64,000 bases of DNA from Cytophagales bacterium (lineage in GTDB: Bacteria > Bacteroidota > Bacteroidia > Cytophagales > Cyclobacteriaceae): assembly GCA_033344775.1 (NCBI GenBank), contig JAWPMT010000005.1, positions 558,001 to 622,000 of the forward strand, in the 5' to 3' direction. Below are positions 61,491-64,000 of this stretch, piece by piece (position 1 is the first letter of the stretch; the number at the start of each line of letters is the position of its first letter). The translations under genes were made by a program, and so were the position numbers. The notes beneath the pieces were generated by a model. That model did no database searches. It had not been told where the DNA came from and worked only from the letters and a program-made list of their open reading frames with translations.

Positions 61491-62924
61491 CTATTCTACA
61501 ACATTAATCTTCATCATATTGGTATGTCCCTGCCAGTGTGCTGGCATTGAAGCGGTAGTGATGAATGTATCTCCCTGTTGCAAGTGTCCTTCTTTCACTA
61601 GTCGTTTTTCAATAGCATCTAGTGTTTGATCGATATTTTCCTGTTGATCAAAGTAAAAACCATTCACACCCCAGATCAGGCTGATCTGGCGAAGCAAATG
61701 TTTGTTATTTGTAAACAAGTAGATTTTAGATTTGGGACGGTGCATGGCAATGCGATAACCAGTGTATCCGGACTTGGTCATTCCCACAATGGCTTTAGCT
61801 TTGGTAGACTCTCCTAATCGACAGGCTGCTCTAACTAATAAATCATTTTGACGGGTAGAACTTGGCTCTTTTTCCTTGTCCTGATACTTGTTATAAATAT
61901 TGGACATTGATTTCTCTACTTCCTGAATAATCTTGGACATGCTTTGAACTGCTTCTACTGGGAATGCACCGGAAGCAGACTCGGCAGACAGCATTACCGC
62001 ATCGGCACCATCCATAATGGCATTGGCCACATCGTTGGTCTCTGCACGGGTTGGTCTTGGATTGGTGATCATACTTTCCATCATCTGGGTGGCAATGATC
62101 ACGGGTTTTCCTAATCGGTTACATTTCTTCACCATGCGCTTTTGCTCCAGTGGTACGCGTTCCATAGGGATCTCTACGCCCAGGTCTCCTCGGGCCACCA
62201 TGATGGCATCCGTTGCAGCGATGATCGCATCCATGTTTTCAATGGCCTCAGGCTTCTCGATCTTTGCAACGATCTTAGATTGAACACCTTTCTCATTGAG
62301 TCGTCTTCGCAATTCCTTGATATCATCCGCCGTACGCACAAATGACAGGGCCACCCATTCAATGTCATGGGTCATTCCAAATTCCAGGTCTTCGATATCC
62401 TTCTCAGTAAGTGAGGGTGCCGAGACTTTTGAATCGGGAAGGTTGATCCCTTTTCTGGACTTCAATATTCCCCCGTGAATGATCGTGGTATGCACTTCGG
62501 TTTCTTTTACCTCATTAACCTCCAACTCCAGATTACCATCATCGATCAAAATCTTATCTCCTGCCATCACATCATTCACGATGGCCTTGTAGATCGTACT
62601 GACCTTATCACTGGTGCCAACCATTTCTTCAGTTGTAATGATCAGTGGATCACCAGATTTAATTTCAACGCCATTATTTTCCACCTGACCACAACGAATT
62701 TTAGGACCTTGCAGGTCTTGTAGCAAGCATACATTGGTTCCCAACTCATCATTCACTTCATTGAGCATACCAATCACAAGCTCATGATCCTCGTGTGAAC
62801 CGTGAGAAAAGTTCATGCGAAGTACATTAGCACCTGCCTGCACCAATTTCTTCAACGTTTCCTTGTTTCGACTGGCCGGACCAATGGTAGCGACAATCTT
62901 TGATCTCTTTTGAGTAATCTCCAT
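61491..62924 (-). CDS. pyk: Pyruvate kinase
   Basis: The 477-residue protein converts phosphoenolpyruvate and ADP to pyruvate and ATP in glycolysis. The N-terminus 'KIVATIGPASRNKE' and 'VLRMNFSHGSHEDH', the signature 'DAIMVARGDLGVEIPMERVP' and 'KPVIIATQMMESMITNPRPT' are all present, with the C-terminal effector domain ('VGMTKSGYTGYRIAMHRPKS'). Full length for the family. It is 2 nt downstream of the IPExxxVDY gene and ends in a strong terminator. Confidence 0.97.
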   Translation of the reverse strand: MEITQKRSKIVATIGPASRNKETLKKLVQAGANVLRMNFSHGSHEDHELVIGMLNEVNDELGTNVCLLQDLQGPKIRCGQVENNGVEIKSGDPLIITTEEMVGTSDKVSTIYKAIVNDVMAGDKILIDDGNLELEVNEVKETEVHTTIIHGGILKSRKGINLPDSKVSAPSLTEKDIEDLEFGMTHDIEWVALSFVRTADDIKELRRRLNEKGVQSKIVAKIEKPEAIENMDAIIAATDAIMVARGDLGVEIPMERVPLEQKRMVKKCNRLGKPVIIATQMMESMITNPRPTRAETNDVANAIMDGADAVMLSAESASGAFPVEAVQSMSKIIQEVEKSMSNIYNKYQDKEKEPSSTRQNDLLVRAACRLGESTKAKAIVGMTKSGYTGYRIAMHRPKSKIYLFTNNKHLLRQISLIWGVNGFYFDQQENIDQTLDAIEKRLVKEGHLQQGDTFITTASMPAHWQGHTNMMKINVVE

Positions 62925-62926
62925 CT

Positions 62927-63358
62927 CTAGAAAAGTAAGTTTTCTTTATTTTTAATTTTATCGGTATCCAGCTTCATCACATATTGGATCAGTGGAATAT
63001 TACGGGCTTTTTCAATGACCTGATTTATGTTCGGCTCCTCGGTTTCCGTCTTCATCTGAATCAAATAATCGAAGCGTTGCAGCTCCGGTATAAAATACTG
63101 ATTCATCTTGGTATTACTGGTCAACAATTTGTTGCGTAGCAAAAGAACACGCACAAATTCAGATTCAAAAACAAAATTGGAAATTATTATTCGGGACTGG
63201 TTTTTGAATTCGATTTCAATATCATCCCCTTTAATAAAGTGTAAAAATGAGTCCTGATTAAAATGCCAGGCCAAGGTATATTCCTTTGCTGAAGAGACGA
63301 TCCCGATCAGGTCAAAATCAAAATCGTATTGAGGTTCAAGTTTGGTCTTCAGCTTCAT
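62927..63358 (-). CDS. IPExxxVDY-family protein
   Basis: The 143-residue protein carries 'YFIPELQRFDYLIQM', the motif that names this Bacteroidota family. It lies directly upstream of pyruvate kinase (2-nt gap), the usual place for it in this phylum, and opposite acpP. Function unknown; soluble, no signal. Confidence 0.8.
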   Translation of the reverse strand: MKLKTKLEPQYDFDFDLIGIVSSAKEYTLAWHFNQDSFLHFIKGDDIEIEFKNQSRIIISNFVFESEFVRVLLLRNKLLTSNTKMNQYFIPELQRFDYLIQMKTETEEPNINQVIEKARNIPLIQYVMKLDTDKIKNKENLLF

Positions 63359-63697
63359 GCTATCACGCTTCCTGAAGCGAATTTAGTGTGTTGGAACTGA
63401 ACGAATATTGCAAGCGTTTTCACTACATATTTTCGCCACATATCGCGATGGTTCAAAGTAGCAAGCATAAAGCACCCAAATGAAACGGCACTTTATATTA
63501 GGTCACAGCATGGAAGGTCAGTTATATGCCTCCTAAGAACAGCATACGGTTTGTTAGGAAGCTTTTAAGCGAAAGAATATTTTGTTCGAAGGAATCAAAT
63601 TTGAGCCTTTGCGATTTTTCACAATTCGAGAATGATTTGATTTTAGAATTGAATGTTATTTCTTTGCACAAAATTTTTAAACCAAATCTTTAAAGAA
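63359..63697. other. Divergent promoter region between the IPExxxVDY/pyk operon and acpP
   Basis: 339 bp without a gene. TTTG at 63636-63639, 19 bp, then TTTCTTTG at 63659-63666 (7 of 8) is the likely acpP promoter, 32 bp before its ATG. On the other strand TAAATTCG lies near 63380 ahead of the IPExxxVDY gene. A weak inverted repeat (CCTCCTAA/TTAGGAAG) lies near 63530-63560. No tRNA or small ORF of note. Confidence 0.5.
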
Positions 63698-63934
63698 ATG
63701 TCTGAAATTGCAAGTAAGGTAACACAGATTATAGTTGACAAGCTGGGTGTTGAAGAGACGGAAATCAACAACGAGGCGAGCTTCACCAATGATCTGGGTG
63801 CAGATTCTTTGGACACTGTGGAATTGATCATGGAATTTGAAAAGGAGTTCAACATCTCTATTCCAGACGATCAGGCGGAGAACATCGCAACTGTAGGTGA
63901 CGCAATTACTTACCTGGAGGAAAACGTCAAATAA
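63698..63934 (+). CDS. acpP: Acyl carrier protein
   Basis: The 78-residue acidic protein, normal length. The phosphopantetheine Ser lies in '[16 protein letters not shown]'; helices around match AcpP. ATG at 63698; a longer reading from TTG 63653 is not needed. It carries acyl chains in fatty acid synthesis. The next gene begins 42 nt later and is fabF, the usual order. Confidence 0.97.
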   Translation: MSEIASKVTQIIVDKLGVEETEINNEASFTNDLGADSLDTVELIMEFEKEFNISIPDDQAENIATVGDAITYLEENVK

Positions 63935-63976
63935 GAAAAAATTTCATCTTACACTGATTAAGTATATCATACTTTG

Positions 63977-64000
63977 ATGCAACTGAAACGAGCAGTTATT
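63977..64000 (+). CDS. fabF: Start of fabF (3-oxoacyl-ACP synthase II), cut by window end
   Basis: Only eight codons are visible, MQLKRAVI, matching the usual MxLKRVVV start of FabF, behind acpP. The rest lies outside the window. Confidence 0.6.

Overview
The window comes from a member of the Bacteroidota, most likely a free-living Cytophagales-like bacterium. The evidence is a type IX secretion C-terminal domain on a very long secreted protein, TAnnTTTG-type -7 promoter elements, LytTR/LytS-type two-component genes, FtsX-type ABC permeases, and an acpP / IPExxxVDY / pyruvate kinase neighbourhood. It looks chromosomal: no tRNA, rRNA, CRISPR array, integrase or insertion sequence was seen.

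Layout. 0.1-15.5 kb is a mosaic of single genes and pairs: an S41-like protease, a membrane-bound AraC regulator, DUF3137, a TolB-like/TPR protein, a sterol-desaturase/acyltransferase pair, an M43 metalloprotease, a fatty acid desaturase/acyltransferase pair, a kinase-like phosphotransferase and a CPBP protease. 16-18 kb is a BlaI/M56 repressor-protease module behind three operators spaced exactly 20 bp apart; its ends are marked by two copies of the 3' end of an SDR gene. 18-26.3 kb holds metabolic and hypothetical genes, ending in a 1222-residue sortilin-type beta-propeller with a T9SS domain.

26.5-30.7 kb is the most unusual part. Eleven tiny consecutive genes (22-43 codons) encode peptides with a conserved leader ending in GG or AG and very variable tails. 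They are followed by a strong intrinsic terminator and then a methyltransferase that looks like a full protein arginine methyltransferase (motif I, double-E loop, beta-barrel 'TSW') fused to an N-terminal RiPP-recognition-like winged helix. Eight of the twelve cores carry arginine and almost none carry cysteine. A twelfth leader peptide lies 2 nt upstream of a protein joining an ADP-ribosyltransferase-like (DUF2441-like) domain to an HD phosphohydrolase domain. I read this as an undescribed RiPP-like locus with arginine methylation as the predicted chemistry. A small lipoprotein and a PrsW-type intramembrane protease are adjacent.

33-47 kb carries an FtsX permease, a LytS-type kinase and LytTR regulator flanking a LamG lipoprotein, a class C beta-lactamase-like hydrolase, a YdjC deacetylase, a DnaJ membrane protein and a second sortilin-type propeller. 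47.4-49.5 kb is a DUF5916 outer-membrane protein. 49.6-61.3 kb is one long leftward operon for a type II secretion/type IV pilus-like machine: secretin, ATPase, platform protein, PilMN/PilO/PilP-like subunits, pseudopilins and a minimal prepilin peptidase, plus accessory lipoproteins. The right edge has pyruvate kinase, an IPExxxVDY protein, acpP and the first 8 codons of fabF.
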